This document shows positions 1 through 17,415 of a stretch of DNA of 64,000 nt, piece after piece. Positions within the stretch are counted from its first letter, which is position 1; each line of letters opens with the position of its first letter. A model generated the notes under the pieces. The model made no database searches, was not told the DNA's origin, and saw only the letters and a list, made by a program, of their open reading frames with translations. A program made the translations under genes and the position numbers. Origin of the DNA: Hyperoodon ampullatus (lineage: Eukaryota > Chordata > Mammalia > Artiodactyla > Ziphiidae); NCBI GenBank assembly GCA_949752795.1, contig OX457056.1, positions 90,666,942 through 90,730,941 of the forward strand, read 5' to 3'.

Positions 1-684
1 TTAGCTCGAAAATAAAGAATTTGGATTTGGACTTGTTGGCTCTGGGGTGCATTTGCCATACCCTCAGGGGAGACATTAAATGGGCAGCATATATGGGACT
101 GAAGCTCATGGAAACTTATGCCTGGAGATATAAATAATGGATATTTGGGGGAATAGAGATAATAACTAATGTTGTGAGTATGAATGAAATTTCTCAAGAA
201 GAAGAATATGGTTTAGAGTGAGAAGATAAAAGAGTTGAGAACTTGAAATGCTAGTGGTTAAATAACCAAATAAAGAGAGACTGCGCTTCAAAGGAAATAG
301 AAGAGTAAAGAGATAGGAAGGAATGAACACCCCTATTTCTGCTCAGGTTGATATATTGAGATCATGCTACGTACTACATACTAAATATGTTTCGTGGTGT
401 CTCATGGTGAATATGTAGAAAACTATACTGACCAACTTACCACACTATCCAACTAAACAGAAAAACTAAACAGAAAACGTGTTCCTCCTCCCAAAACCAG
501 TGCTCTGCTTATAGGCAAACCAGAAACTTCAGAACCATCTTATTGTTTTTTCCCTTTAGTAATCCTTACCGGTTTTTAATATTTATCCTTTTCTTCCTTT
601 TTTTTTTTTTTTTTGGCCACTTTTATTGCCTAGTTCAGTCTAATCTATTTAACATTAGAATTTCCATCAGTTTTTTTTTCCTTA
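1..684. other. Intronic sequence, no feature recognised
   Basis: AT-rich intron upstream of the first exon in the window. It holds a T run near 597-616. I see no exon or assignable repeat. Confidence 0.6.
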
Positions 685-1225
685 AGCTGATTGGATCATG
701 TTACTCTTGCTTAAAAGTCCCTGATGGTGTTATCACTGCTACTGAACAAATTCCAGACTCCTGAGCATAGTATTCCAGGCCTCCTGTGACCTGGCCCCAG
801 CTGGTTTTTCCTGTTTTGTCCCTCACCATGAACTTTACCTTTCTAGATTACTCACTGTTATTCCCTGGACACACTATGCATTTGCAAGACATGGCTTTAG
901 TTTATGTTATAAACAGATGAAAACATATACTTTCCCCACTTCCAGTGTCCTACCAAATTATCCTCTCAAGACTGCTCCAGTGCCTTTCCTTCCAAAAAGC
1001 CTTACTACCTACTTTCTCTCAGTTGTAATGAATTACTCCTATCTCATCATTTCCATTAGCCTCTTTGCGCCTTTATGATAGTACTCATTTCATTTTGCCT
1101 TGAAATCGCTGTTTTTTCTGCCTGCACTACTTGGCTTTAGGCCTCTTGAGAAGATGTACCATGTCACATTTGTGTATTTATTCTGCATAGTACTTTGGTG
1201 ATGGTCATAAATATGAATAAGCTGT
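685..1225 (+). repeat. LINE2 (L2) 3'-end fragment
   Basis: The stretch reads like the old L2 3' region in sense orientation, with blocks such as GATCATGTTACTCTTGCTTA, then CTGGCCCCAGCTGG, then CTCTTGAGAAGATGTACCATG. It is heavily diverged, with no tail or target duplication visible. Assignment is by recalled consensus. Confidence 0.55.
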
Positions 1226-1605
1226 AGATTTTAGAATAGGGTGAAGAAAAGAAAAATATTTTAAGTATTAATTTTTCTTGTATATAATTGATATCTTAGC
1301 CCTACTTTCATACTATTTTTATAATTTTATATGCATAGCACAAATTTTTCCCCTTTTTTGGCAGAAGTATTCTCCTTGGCCCAGAAAATGGGGCGGGGGG
1401 GGTCTTTTTATAAAAAGAATTCTTGTATGTTTGACCTTAATCTGGCCTAAATAATAGTCAGTATTGCTTTATTTTTTCAAAAATCCAAACTTTGGAAAGA
1501 CTGTTTTTAAAACTCATTATTTCATAGTTTTTTGTTGTTATTAGCAATGTGTATTTGTTATAGAAAAATGAGACAACACAAATATGCTTTTATATTCATT
1601 TTATT

Positions 1606-1825
1606 TATTTATTTTTTATTATTATTTTTTTTGTGGTACGTGGGCCTCTCACTGCCGTGGCCTATCCTGTTGCAGAGCACAGGCTCTGGACGCGCAGGCC
1701 CAGCGGCCATGGCCCACGGGCCCAGCCGCTCCACGGCATGCGGGATCCTCCCAGACCGGGGCACGAACCCGTGTCCCCTGCATCGGCAGGCGGACTCCCA
1801 ACCACTGCGCCACCAGGGAAGCCCC
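1606..1825 (-). repeat. CHR-type SINE, short GC-rich form
   Basis: A T-rich run is followed by the reverse complement of a tRNA-derived SINE ending in CCACCAGGGAAGCCCC, the 5' head on the minus strand. An exact 15-bp target-site duplication, TATATTCATTTTATT, flanks it at 1591-1605 and 1826-1840. The duplication is exact, so the insertion is fairly young. Confidence 0.9.
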
Positions 1826-2117
1826 TATATTCATTTTATTTTTAAAGGCCATTCAAGGTTGATACAGTTGGAATAAACTTTCCAACAAGATAGAAGTAAC
1901 TTAATTTAGTAGCTAATAATTTGTTGAGGAGATATTCTTCCTATAGTATTATTTCTGTTTGGTGTGGCTCCTGTTTTATTTGCATAAAAAAATTTAAGAT
2001 AGTGGAAATATTTTGTTGGGATTATTAATGTGATATATTTCTCTCTACTACTATAGAAACGTTTCTTTGTTTAAACTGAGATAATGACTTACTGAATTTC
2101 CTAATTGGAAAATTTTT

Positions 2118-2480
2118 TTTTAATAAATTTATTTTTATTTATATTTTTTATTTTTGGCTGCGTTGGGTCTTCATTGCTGCGCGCGGGCTTTCTCTAGTTG
2201 GAGCGAGTGGGGCCTACTCTTCATTGCGGTGCGCGGGCTTCTCATTGCAGTGGCTTCTCTTGTTGCAGAGCATGGGCTCTAGGTGCATGGGCTTCAGTAG
2301 TTGTGGCACATGGGCTCAGTAGTTGTGGCTCACAGGCTCTAGAGCACAGGCTCAGTAGTTGTGGCGCACGGGCTTGGTTGCTCCGCAGCATGTGGGATCT
2401 TCCTGGACCAGGGCTCGAACCCTTGTCCCCTGCATTGGCAGGCAGATTCTTAACCGCTCCGCCACCAGGGCAGTCCCCCA
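2118..2480 (-). repeat. CHR-type SINE, long form
   Basis: Reverse-complement SINE with the GGCTGCGTTGGGTC tail side on the left and the CCACCAGGGCAGTCC head on the right. It contains three CAGTAGTTG-type internal units. A near-identical duplication (GGAAAATTTTT) flanks it. It ends only about 70 bp before the exon at 2549, so it lies close to the splice acceptor. Confidence 0.88.
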
Positions 2481-2484
2481 GTAG

Positions 2485-7807
<5,323 letters not shown>

Positions 7808-7894
7808 TGAAAGTAACAGTTTTTATCAAGATTCTGTATTTTAGAAAGTAGATCAAGAATTGAGACAGTTTATTGTTTTATTAATACTGAGTCA

Positions 7895-8254
7895 GGGACT
7901 TCCGTGGTGGCACAGTGGTTAAGAATCCGCCTGCCAATGGAGGGGACATGGGTTTGAGCCCTGGTCTGGGAAGATCTCACATGCCATGGAGCAACTAAGC
8001 CCGTGCGCCACAACTACTGAGCCTGTGCTCTAGAGTCCCCGAGCCACAACTACTGAGCCTGCGAGCCACAGCTACTGAAGCCCGCGAGCCTAGAGCCCGT
8101 GCTCCATGACAGGAGGATCCACCGCAATGAGAAGCCTGTGCACTGCAAGGAAGAGTAGCCCTTGCTCGCTGCAACTAGAGAAAGCCCATGCGCAGCAGTG
8201 AAGACCCAACGCAGCCAAAAATAAATACAATAAAATTAATAAATTTATTTAAAA
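7895..8254 (+). repeat. CHR-type SINE, long form
   Basis: Starts GGGACTTCCGTGGTGGCACA and ends in an A/T-rich tail after CGCAGCCAAAAATAAATAC. A 12-bp duplication AATACTGAGTCA flanks it at 7883-7894 and 8255-8266. Confidence 0.93.
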
Positions 8255-8358
8255 AATACTGAGTCAATGCAAAAATAAAGGAAGAAGTGAATTTAATTTT
8301 ACTTGATTATGTTAGTTTTGATTTGTTATACTCATGAAGTGATCTGTGTATAGATTTT

Positions 8359-8700
8359 TTTTTTTTAATTTATATTTGGCTGCATTGGATCTTTGTTGCT
8401 CCGCGCAAACTTTCTCTAGTTGTGGTGAGCGGGGGCTGCTCTTCGTTGCAGTGTGCGTGCTCCTCATTGTGGTGGCTTCTCTTGTTGCGGAGCATGGGCT
8501 CTAGGCACGCGGGCCTCAGTACTTGCAGCATGTGGGCTCAGTAGTTGTGACTCGAGGGCTCTAGAGCGCAGACTCAGTAGTTGTGGTGCACGGGCTTAGT
8601 TGCTCTGTGGCATGTGGGATCTTCCCGGACCAGGGAATCAAACCCATGTCTCCTGCATTGGCAGGCGGATTCTTAACCACTGAGCCACCAGGGAAGTCCC
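8359..8700 (-). repeat. CHR-type SINE, long form
   Basis: Reverse complement, with head CCACCAGGGAAGTCCC at the right. An exact 14-bp duplication TGTGTATAGATTTT flanks it at 8345-8358 and 8701-8714. It faces the SINE at 7895 across about 100 bp. Confidence 0.93.
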
Positions 8701-8839
8701 TGTGTATAGATTTTAAGTAATTTATGGTTCTTTTTAACAATTCTACCCATTTATAGAAACTGTATTGTTTATTTTTATAAGACGTGTACTTCCTGTTAGC
8801 TCTTCTAAAATATGCAGAACACTTAAAGAATTTTATTTT

Positions 8840-9173
8840 TTTTAATTAATTTATTTTATTTAATTTTTAGTTTTGGCTGTGTTGGGTCTTTGTGTTGCTC
8901 TAGGCGGGCTTTCTCTAGTTGCGGCAAGCAGGGACTACTCTTCGTTGCACTGCTCGGGCTTCTCATTGCGGTGGCTTCTCTTGTTGCAGAGCACGGGCTT
9001 TAGGTGCACGGGCTCAGTAGTTGTGGCTTGCAGGCTCTAGAGCACAGGCTCAGTAGTTGTGGGGCACGGGCTTAGTTGCTCAATGGCATGTGGGATCTTC
9101 CCAGACCAGGGCTCAAACCTGTGTTCCCTGCATTGGCAGGCGAATTCTTAACCACTGCACCACAGGGAGGCCC
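8840..9173 (-). repeat. CHR-type SINE, long form
   Basis: Reverse-complement copy with the tail side TTTTGGCTGTGTTGGGTC on the left. An imperfect duplication (AAGAATTTTATTTT and AAGAATTTGATTTT) flanks it. It ends about 100 bp before the acceptor of the exon at 9271. Confidence 0.9.
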
Positions 9174-9254
9174 AAGAATTTGATTTTTGAATGTTAATTA
9201 ACATTTTAATTTTCTCCATCGGAAAGAATGTTTTGATTTTTTTCTTTTAATTAA

Positions 9255-10594
<1,340 letters not shown>

Positions 10595-10800
10595 CATTGT
10601 ACAGTACCAAACATTCATAATTCTGTTTAATCCTCTGAACAATTCTATGAAGTAGGTTCAATTACTAACACATTTTACAAATTAGGAAATTGAAGTTTTG
10701 AAAGGTTACATAAGTTATCTATGATCATACCATACAGCTTATAAGTAGCAAGTTAGGATTCAGACCCATGTTGATCCTGATTGAAAGCCGAAGCCCATTT
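10595..10800 (+). repeat. MIR SINE fragment
   Basis: Contains the MIR core pattern: TCTATGAAGTAGGTTCAATTA, CATTTTACAAATTAGGAAATTG, GGTTACATAAGTTATC, then AGCTTATAAGTAGCAAGTTA and GATTCAGACCCA. It is old and diverged, with no duplication visible. Confidence 0.8.
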
Positions 10801-11035
10801 AGAGAGATTTGTCACATCAGTGGTTTAGTACTAAGACATAAAAATTATCCAGAAATATTATTTCTTTTTCTTTCTAAGATAAACTCTAAAATTTAAGGCA
10901 TTGTAGAAAACTGATACCTAGAGATTTGGGTACCTCGTTTTTTTAGATGGAGGTGTGCAAAAACATGTTTTTATACCACATTAAATTTTAAACATACAGA
11001 CCATGTGAACTATGTGTTTAAGAGTGTCGTTGTGG

Positions 11036-11249
11036 GGCTTCCCTGGTGGCGCAGTGGTTGAGAGTCCGCCTGCCGATGCAGGGGACACTGGTTTGTGCCC
11101 CGGTCTGGGAAGGTCCCACATGCCGCGGAGCGGCTGGGCCCATGAGCTGTGGCCGCTGAGCCTGCGCGTCTGGAGCCTGTGCTCCGCGATGGGAGAGGCC
11201 ACAGCAGTGAGAGGCCCGTGTACCGCAAAAAAAAAAAAAAAAAAAAAAA
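11036..11249 (+). repeat. CHR-type SINE, short GC-rich form
   Basis: Full-length copy from GGCTTCCCTGGTGGCGCAGT to GTACCGC plus about 23 A. The duplication AGTGTCGTT(G/A)TGG flanks it at 11023-11035 and 11250-11262, with one mismatch. Confidence 0.93.
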
Positions 11250-11262
11250 AGTGTCGTTATGG

Positions 11263-12391
11263 TACTCATATGGTACTCATAAATGGTGTAGAAAATAGAG
11301 ATTCACAAAATTTAAAAAATGAAAGTAAAGATACAGTTTGAACTCTAAGTTATTACTGAAGTGGTGAGTGATAGGTTTTTGTGCCTTTAAACCTGAAAAT
11401 TAAGTTAATTTGGTTTAATAATATCCTGTTTCTGGGGTTTTCTTCCCCCTTGGGAAGAGCAATCCATAGTGTTAATACAACGGGAAAGAAACTTTTATAT
11501 TGTTAAGAATATTAAGTAACAAAACTCATGTATATTATAAGCTACACTTTTACAGTCTATGCACAGATAATCCAAAACACCATTTTCACTCGGCTTTCAG
11601 AGGTGCTTTAATACTTAGTTTGAATTGTTAAATTCTGAATTTCTCAAATCTTTCCATGACATATTTTCAGACAGCTTCCCAGCTCTTTGATGAAACCAGC
11701 TATATCTATATCCTTTTTACCTCATTCCATTATTGTCAGTACCAACTCTTTACTCAGATTTGTTCCCTCATGCCCTCATACATGCTGTTTGTGTGTTTAA
11801 ACTATTCTAGCATCTTAAAGCTGTATGGAAATGAAAAATAACTCTTTACCAAAAGAGAAGGAACAATAAAAGATTGAGAACCTAGGATAAAAATGTTAAT
11901 AAAAGAAGAATATATTGACCTTATCTTAAACTTTATGATAACTACTCACCTTCTTTAGTGGTAGAATTACCGTTGTATAATCAACTGCTGATTCCCTAGA
12001 ATTTTCTTTTCCTTTAGGTGAATTGTTTTTTCTTTTTCCCCAGAAGTTGATAATTAAGGAAAATACGTAAAGAAACATAATGAGATTCTAATCACTAATT
12101 TACTTTTAAGTGGGATATATGTATACTGTTTCATAGTCGTGTATTTCAATATTTGAATGATGTATAGGCAGAAGAAAAAGTAAGGTACCATCCTTTTTTA
12201 AAAATTGCATATACTTGTTTATTTTTATATATGTAGCTGTAGTGAAGCTTATTTATGATGAAAATGTCACAAATATTTATTTTAGTATAGAATCACACTA
12301 CTCACAAAAATGTATTTGGAAAGTAGTAAATCCAGAATATTGGCAGGTTTAAAATTTAATAAAGTTTATTTCATAAAAATATTTAAAACTT
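11263..12391. other. SLAIN2 intron, no clear feature
   Basis: No exon or assignable repeat was recognised. Confidence 0.45.
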
Positions 12392-12519
12392 GGGAATTCC
12401 TTGGAGGTCCAGTAGTTAGGACTTGGGCTTTCACTGCCATGGCCCCAGGATCAATCCCTGGCTGGGGAACTAAGGTAACGGAAGCCATGCAGCACGGCCA
12501 AAAAAAAAAGAAAAAAAAA
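12392..12519 (+). repeat. CHR-type SINE, short tRNA-head form
   Basis: Starts GGGAATTCCTTGGAGGTCCA, carries a degraded B-box region (GGATCAATCCCTGG) and ends in an A-rich tail after GCACGGCC. Confidence 0.85.
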
Positions 12520-14079
12520 TTGAAAACGTTTTGTTTAAAGTTAATACATTATGAAGCAAAATAAAATGTTACCTTTTTTTCTGAAATTTTTACGTATATC
12601 TTTGATACATAATATATATGTGTGTTTTAACTAGTGTGTGTATATAGGTGTACTGTTTTCATAATAGCCTTTTTATATTGATATATAATTATGTACAGAT
12701 ATTACAATGGCAAGTTTTATACATAAATTAGCATTTTAAATATTTTATATAAACCAAATTTATATATTTTCTGCATTTTGTTTTCTTTTAAGTATTTTTC
12801 CAGCTCTTAAGTGGTAAAGCTTTGATTCTTACTTGCTGGTCTGCATGAACCTAACTTTGCAAGGTTGCTTTACTTCCACCTAAGGGAACACTTCTTTTGC
12901 CTTGTTACTATGCCAATCACTATTTTTATATGCTTATTTGCTATGGCTGCATTATTGTGGATGTTGGCATTCAAATATGAATATTATGAGAGTTCTAATA
13001 TATTTTCATTTTGGTAGCTATTACCAATTCTTGACTTTTATATTTGGAAAATGTGAGTAACTTAAAAAGTTTAAGAAAACCAGAGCATTGCAGAGGTCAT
13101 GGATACATGTAACTTTCTCAGATTCTCCAGTTAAAGGAAGGAATGTTTCTCATGGACAGTTTTTCAAAAGACTAGTGCTTGCTTTCTAAGACCACTAGAG
13201 CACAGGTTTAGTAGAAAGTTTAATTTTCAGAAAAATATAGGAATTACTGGTTCAGAAATAAGAGAGGAAAACCCAAGGCAATCTGCTGGTTTTAAAGAAA
13301 GTAGTATGAGTTTACTTTCACATGTATTGTCCCATTTGAAGCTCACAACATCTCATTTTTCATTTTTATAGAGAGGGAGAAGAGATCCATATAAATTATA
13401 CATAGAATGTCAAGTAACTAGAAAAGTGGCAAAACCAAGCCAAATTAATCCCTCTTCTCAACTCCTCCATGAGTCTCCTGATTTCCTCCCAATCATTGTT
13501 TGGATTACATCATGCTGACCTAATTGCAAATGAGGAGGCATCTTGGAAAATATTCTTGGATGACTCTACTGGAGCATGATTTGAGACTGAACTATAAATA
13601 CTTTGTGAATTACCACAAAGGGTAAAATAAGTCATTGTAACATTTATCCACTTGCTTGCTTACATTTAACTAAATGGAAGAATATATTTGAATAGGATAC
13701 AGAGTATACTCCCAGAGAAGAGATGTATAGGATCAGTATTGTACTCTGGACCTCTCACTGAAGAGGTAGTGTCCAGGGCAGTTGTCAGCTTATACATAGG
13801 CCAGACTGCACTTAGGCCCATGGGGAAGGAATTCTCATCCAGATTTCACTTGTAACCAAAACACTAAAAGGTTACATTCGAATTTTATATAATTATGAAA
13901 CATAAATTGAAATAAATAAGTCATGATAAATCTGTGTAATTGGCTAAGGTACAAATGAGTGAGATACTTGTAGAACTCCTACTTAAGGATAAGTAGTGTA
14001 ATGATGTTGTCAGTTATCACAAAGAGATTTTATAAATGTAGTTTTTCTGACCTTTACTTCTGGAAATGTTGATTGAATA
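12520..14079. other. SLAIN2 intron, weak old repeats only
   Basis: A possible MIR remnant lies near 13305-13400 (CATTTGAAGCTCACAACATC, then CATTTTTATAGAGAGGGAG). Nothing else could be assigned. Confidence 0.4.
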
Positions 14080-14158
14080 CATCTGGGATGGGGACCCAGA
14101 ATCTATTTTTTAGAAGTGTTTTAGCTGACTCGGGCATATTTAAGTTTGAGAACCACTC
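14080..14158 (+). repeat. MER5A-like hAT MITE, 3' part
   Basis: Reads CTGGGATGGGGACCCAGAAT and ends TTTGAGAACCACT, matching the right-hand part of MER5A-type elements. The left part is missing. Confidence 0.55.
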
Positions 14159-14245
14159 TATTGGACCTCAGCTGTGGAGGATCTCGAATATTTAGTTTGA
14201 ATCTCTGGATTTTATCCAGTACTCAGTCACTTATGTGTTTCTTAA

Positions 14246-14930
14246 TTATTCAACAGGTATTTATTGGGTGTATATGTTCCAAGCACCGGGAATATAAATG
14301 TGAAAGAGACAGCTCGTGCCCTCCAAAAGAGGAAGTGATAGGCAGGAAGTGATGTGGGAACAGGAGAGGCATTACACAGCAGTATGAAGAGGTTTTCAGG
14401 AAAGGTATTGAAAGATATCTCAGCCAACTCTGGAGGAGTTGTCACACGAATAAAGGAAGTATAGGTTTTCCAAACAGTGGGACCAGTAATGAAGTCTTAA
14501 GAATGGCACCCTGATTATAGTGGTTTTGTTTGACTAAAGTGGGGGTCACAGGATGGTTAGTTGGTGCAGTGACCAAGGATGAGAGATGCAGGTAGGGGTT
14601 AGATTGTGGTAGCTTTTAAATATGTTGGGAATTCCCCGGCGGTCCAGTGGTTAAGACTGCATGCTTTCATTGCCGAGGGTGCAGGTTCGATCCCTGGTCA
14701 GGGAACTAAGACCCCACGAGCCGCGTGGTGCAGCCAAAAAAATAAGTGAATCAAATAAATATCATATTAAGGAGTTTAGATTTCATCTTATAAGCATGGC
14801 GAGCCATCATAGGCTTTTAATCAGGGTTACTTCTTAAGAAATTCAGTCTAGTAGCAATGTGGAGAATGGATTAAAGTTCTAGAAGGATTTGGAGACTTTC
14901 AGTTTAACTACTATAATTTATCTTTAAAGA
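14246..14930 (-). repeat. LINE2 fragment, antisense, interrupted by a SINE
   Basis: Begins with the reverse complement of the L2 3' end (TTCAACAGGTATTTATTGGG, CAAGCACCGGGAATATAAAT) and continues with diverged L2-like text on both sides of the SINE at 14627-14742. Recalled consensus only. Confidence 0.55.
14627..14742 (+). repeat. CHR-type SINE, short tRNA-head form
   Basis: Starts GGGAATTCCCCGGCGGTCCA, has B-box GGTTCGATCCCTGG, ends CAGCC plus A run. Confidence 0.88.
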
Positions 14931-14939
14931 GTGATTTTG

Positions 14940-15059
14940 GGGACTTCTCTGGCGGTCCAGTGGTTAGGACTTGATGCTTTCACTGCCGGGGCCTGGGTTC
15001 GATCCCCGGTTGGGGAACTAAGATCCCGCAAGCTGTGCGGACAAAATAAATAAATAAAT
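14940..15059 (+). repeat. CHR-type SINE, short tRNA-head form
   Basis: Starts GGGGACTTCTCTGGCGGTCC, has B-box GGTTCGATCCCCGG, and ends in an (AAAT)n tail. The duplication AGTGATTT flanks it. Confidence 0.9.
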
Positions 15060-15474
15060 AAGTGATTTCGTCATTAGAAAACAGATCAAATTATGATTGA
15101 TAATTCAGATTAAAATTTAGCTTTTGTTCTTATTTGAGTAACATTATTTGACTTTGTGGTATCTCATGAAAATCACTCATTTCATTGCATCTGTATCAGG
15201 CAAATTTAGAGTATACTGCCTGATCCTATTTGCTATAAACAGGATCCTATCTGATTCTTTGACTTTCTGTTGGACAGTTTTCTCTTGTCTGTAGATGCTG
15301 TTCTTGTGGCATCACCCATGAAACTTGAGGGCTAAATAAGGTCCATTGGAGTTATTGTAGCTATTAATTTAAATAAGATCTTTCCGGGACAGTTGATTAG
15401 AGATGATATGTTAAACCCTCGTTTAAAAAATTTTAATGGTTAATAGATACTGTGGATTGCCAGTGTATGTACAG

Positions 15475-15930
15475 TTGGTTACCTTTTGCCCTCGTTTACT
15501 CCACTCCAATCACCATGGCCTACTTCTGTTCTTCAGATATACCAGGCACACTCCTACCTCAGGTCCTTACTGTTGCTTTTCCTTCCATATAGAATGCATT
15601 CCCCTGATATCTGTATGGCTCACTTCCTCTCTTCCTTCAGATCTTTGGGCAAATGTCATCTCAGGAAAATATTTCCTGATGACTCTATTTGTAATTGCAA
15701 CTTAAATCTCCTACTTCTTGTCCCCCTTTCCTACTTAATATTCTCCTTAGCAGCTATCACCATGTCTCAGGCCATATATTTTACTCTTTGTTTATTGTGT
15801 TTCCCCTTCCCTAAAATCTTAGTTACATGAAAGTAGGAACTTTGTCTATCTAGCTGGCTACTGAATCCATTGTTCCTAAAACAGTGCCTCTAATAAAGTA
15901 GATAATTACTTGAAAGAATGAAAGAAAGCA
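15475..15930 (+). repeat. LINE2 (L2) 3' end
   Basis: Good L2 3' pattern: CACTTCCTCTCTTCCTTCAG, ATCTTTGGGCAAATGTCATC, then CAGTGCCTCTAATAAAGTAG. It runs into a GAAT-type tail. Reading frames at 15436-15830 are L2 sequence, not a gene. Confidence 0.75.
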
Positions 15931-15958
15931 GGAATGAATGAATGAGTGAATGAATGAA
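15931..15958 (+). repeat. (GAAT)n microsatellite at L2 tail
   Basis: GAATGAATGAGTGAATGAAT and continuing units, typical of an L2 3' terminus. Confidence 0.85.
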
Positions 15959-17337
15959 AATATGAATGGTTGAAAGCATGTATGAATAAATATGTAAATG
16001 AAGAATATTCAATGACGACAGCATCCTATATTTCTGTGGGATAGATATGAAGTAATGCATTATAAAATTGGTATTTTTTAGGTTTGGAGAATTTTCTGCT
16101 TGTCTGCCTGGCAATATATTTAACTTAAACTAGCATACAGTCTTATTTAGCAGCAGTAATGTGTTGTAGTAAGTGTTACAGAAATTGAAATCAAATGCAT
16201 TTGGTACTTTTTAAAAATGTTTACTATTAGACAGTGAGAAAATCCTATCAGCATTGATATGGTTAAGCAATAGAGGGAAAGAAAAATTCTCCTGAATTCT
16301 TTTTGGTGATATATCAAGTAATCCATTTATCAACCCAATGATTGTTTAAACTCTAGCCAGATTTATGGTTTGAGATCTCTTTTGGGGGGCAGGTTGGGGG
16401 CGTTGCATATAAATCCTAGAGGTATATGAAGTCTGACTTTCAAATGGGTAGAATGACATTTTAGAACCATTTAAATAGGTGACTGCACTGGTACATGTGG
16501 GAATCATCAGTTCATTGGAGCCAAAGTGAGACTTAACTCCAGATGGCTCTGAACTGCTGCTTAATTGCTGGTTATGAGAGTTTCGCTGCAGTTAATAGAT
16601 TAGGAGTTCCGAAGAAAGCTTAGAACTCCTCATTGATCACTTTAAAAACCAGATGCTCTGATTCTTCCAAATCCCTCAACCCCAACACATACACAGCCCT
16701 CCCCACCCCGTATGCATGTGTGCATAGTCCAGATATGTTGCTACCCAAAGTCTAAAGTGCAGTTAGTTGAATTCTACAGCAAGATGATGTTGAACATATT
16801 AAAGCAACTAGATTGTTTACTCCCTTGAGGACCTGCCTGGTTCTGAGTTTTCTTCTCCTTTTTGAGTATGGGGATTACTATTTCATGTTAGGACAGTTCA
16901 TCTAACAATAACTGCTTTGCCAAAGTCTGCTTTTTGCACTGAACAAGTACTACGTTTATTTTTTTTTCTGTACTGTGTGCTTGCGTTCATCACTTTACTT
17001 ATTAGCTTTGTATTCTTTGCATCCTGTAGCATGTTTGCTGGTGGTTTGTTTTCTCTTTGATATTTTGATTGGTTTACATATTATAGATTTTCTCATCTAT
17101 AAGAAATAATTTTGGAAAGTATGCACTTTGCACTAAGATTTCCATTCCCTTTCTTTTCCAACTTAATGCACTAAGCATCACTTTAAGATTCCTCTGCTTC
17201 TAGGATTCTAACATAGTCTCACCTTATCTGTTCCTTGATAAATTTTCAAGTTTGTATTAAAATATTCAGATTTACAGAAGCTATAGTCTTTATCTTGTCC
17301 TTCCAGGCAAATATTACAGTTCCTTATTTTTCAACAG
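15959..17337. other. Repeat-poor intron upstream of the candidate cassette exon
   Basis: No SINE or L1 recognised. The stretch leads into a run of pyrimidine-rich candidate acceptors at 17305-17337. Confidence 0.5.
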
Positions 17338-17415
17338 CTTCGCAAAGGCTGAAAAATTTGCCTCGTACTTCCCTCAAAGCCAAACAGTTGCTTCAAACTT
17401 CATCTACAAAAAGAG
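17338..17415 (+). CDS. SLAIN2: Candidate alternative SLAIN2 cassette exon (26 codons)
   Basis: A 78-nt open stretch has a good acceptor (TTCCTTATTTTTCAACAG) and donor (AGAG|GTAACT). Spliced between the exons at 9271-9408 and 39167-39488 it is phase 1-1 and adds 26 in-frame residues reading TSQRLKNLPRTSLKAKQLLQ and then TSSTKR. These carry seven basic and no acidic side chains, and the next codon changes from Ile to Val. The NLPRTS element echoes NLSRTS in the preceding exon. Two upstream AGs could also serve: 17319 would give a 96-nt in-frame exon (17320-17415), and 17306, after the strongest pyrimidine tract, would give 109 nt and an early stop in the next exon. The reference human protein, as I remember it, lacks this insert. 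Expression is unproven. Confidence 0.5.

Noticed and set aside
11010..11341. Overlapping open frames on both strands with recurring Ala/Gly/Pro/Arg-rich peptides, seen at many loci
   Set aside because: They are translations of CHR SINEs; the same peptide recurs wherever the SINE does.
14940..15059. tRNA-like A and B boxes, also in the other SINEs
   Set aside because: They are the tRNA-derived heads of SINEs; no cloverleaf with an acceptor stem is present, so no tRNA gene is called.
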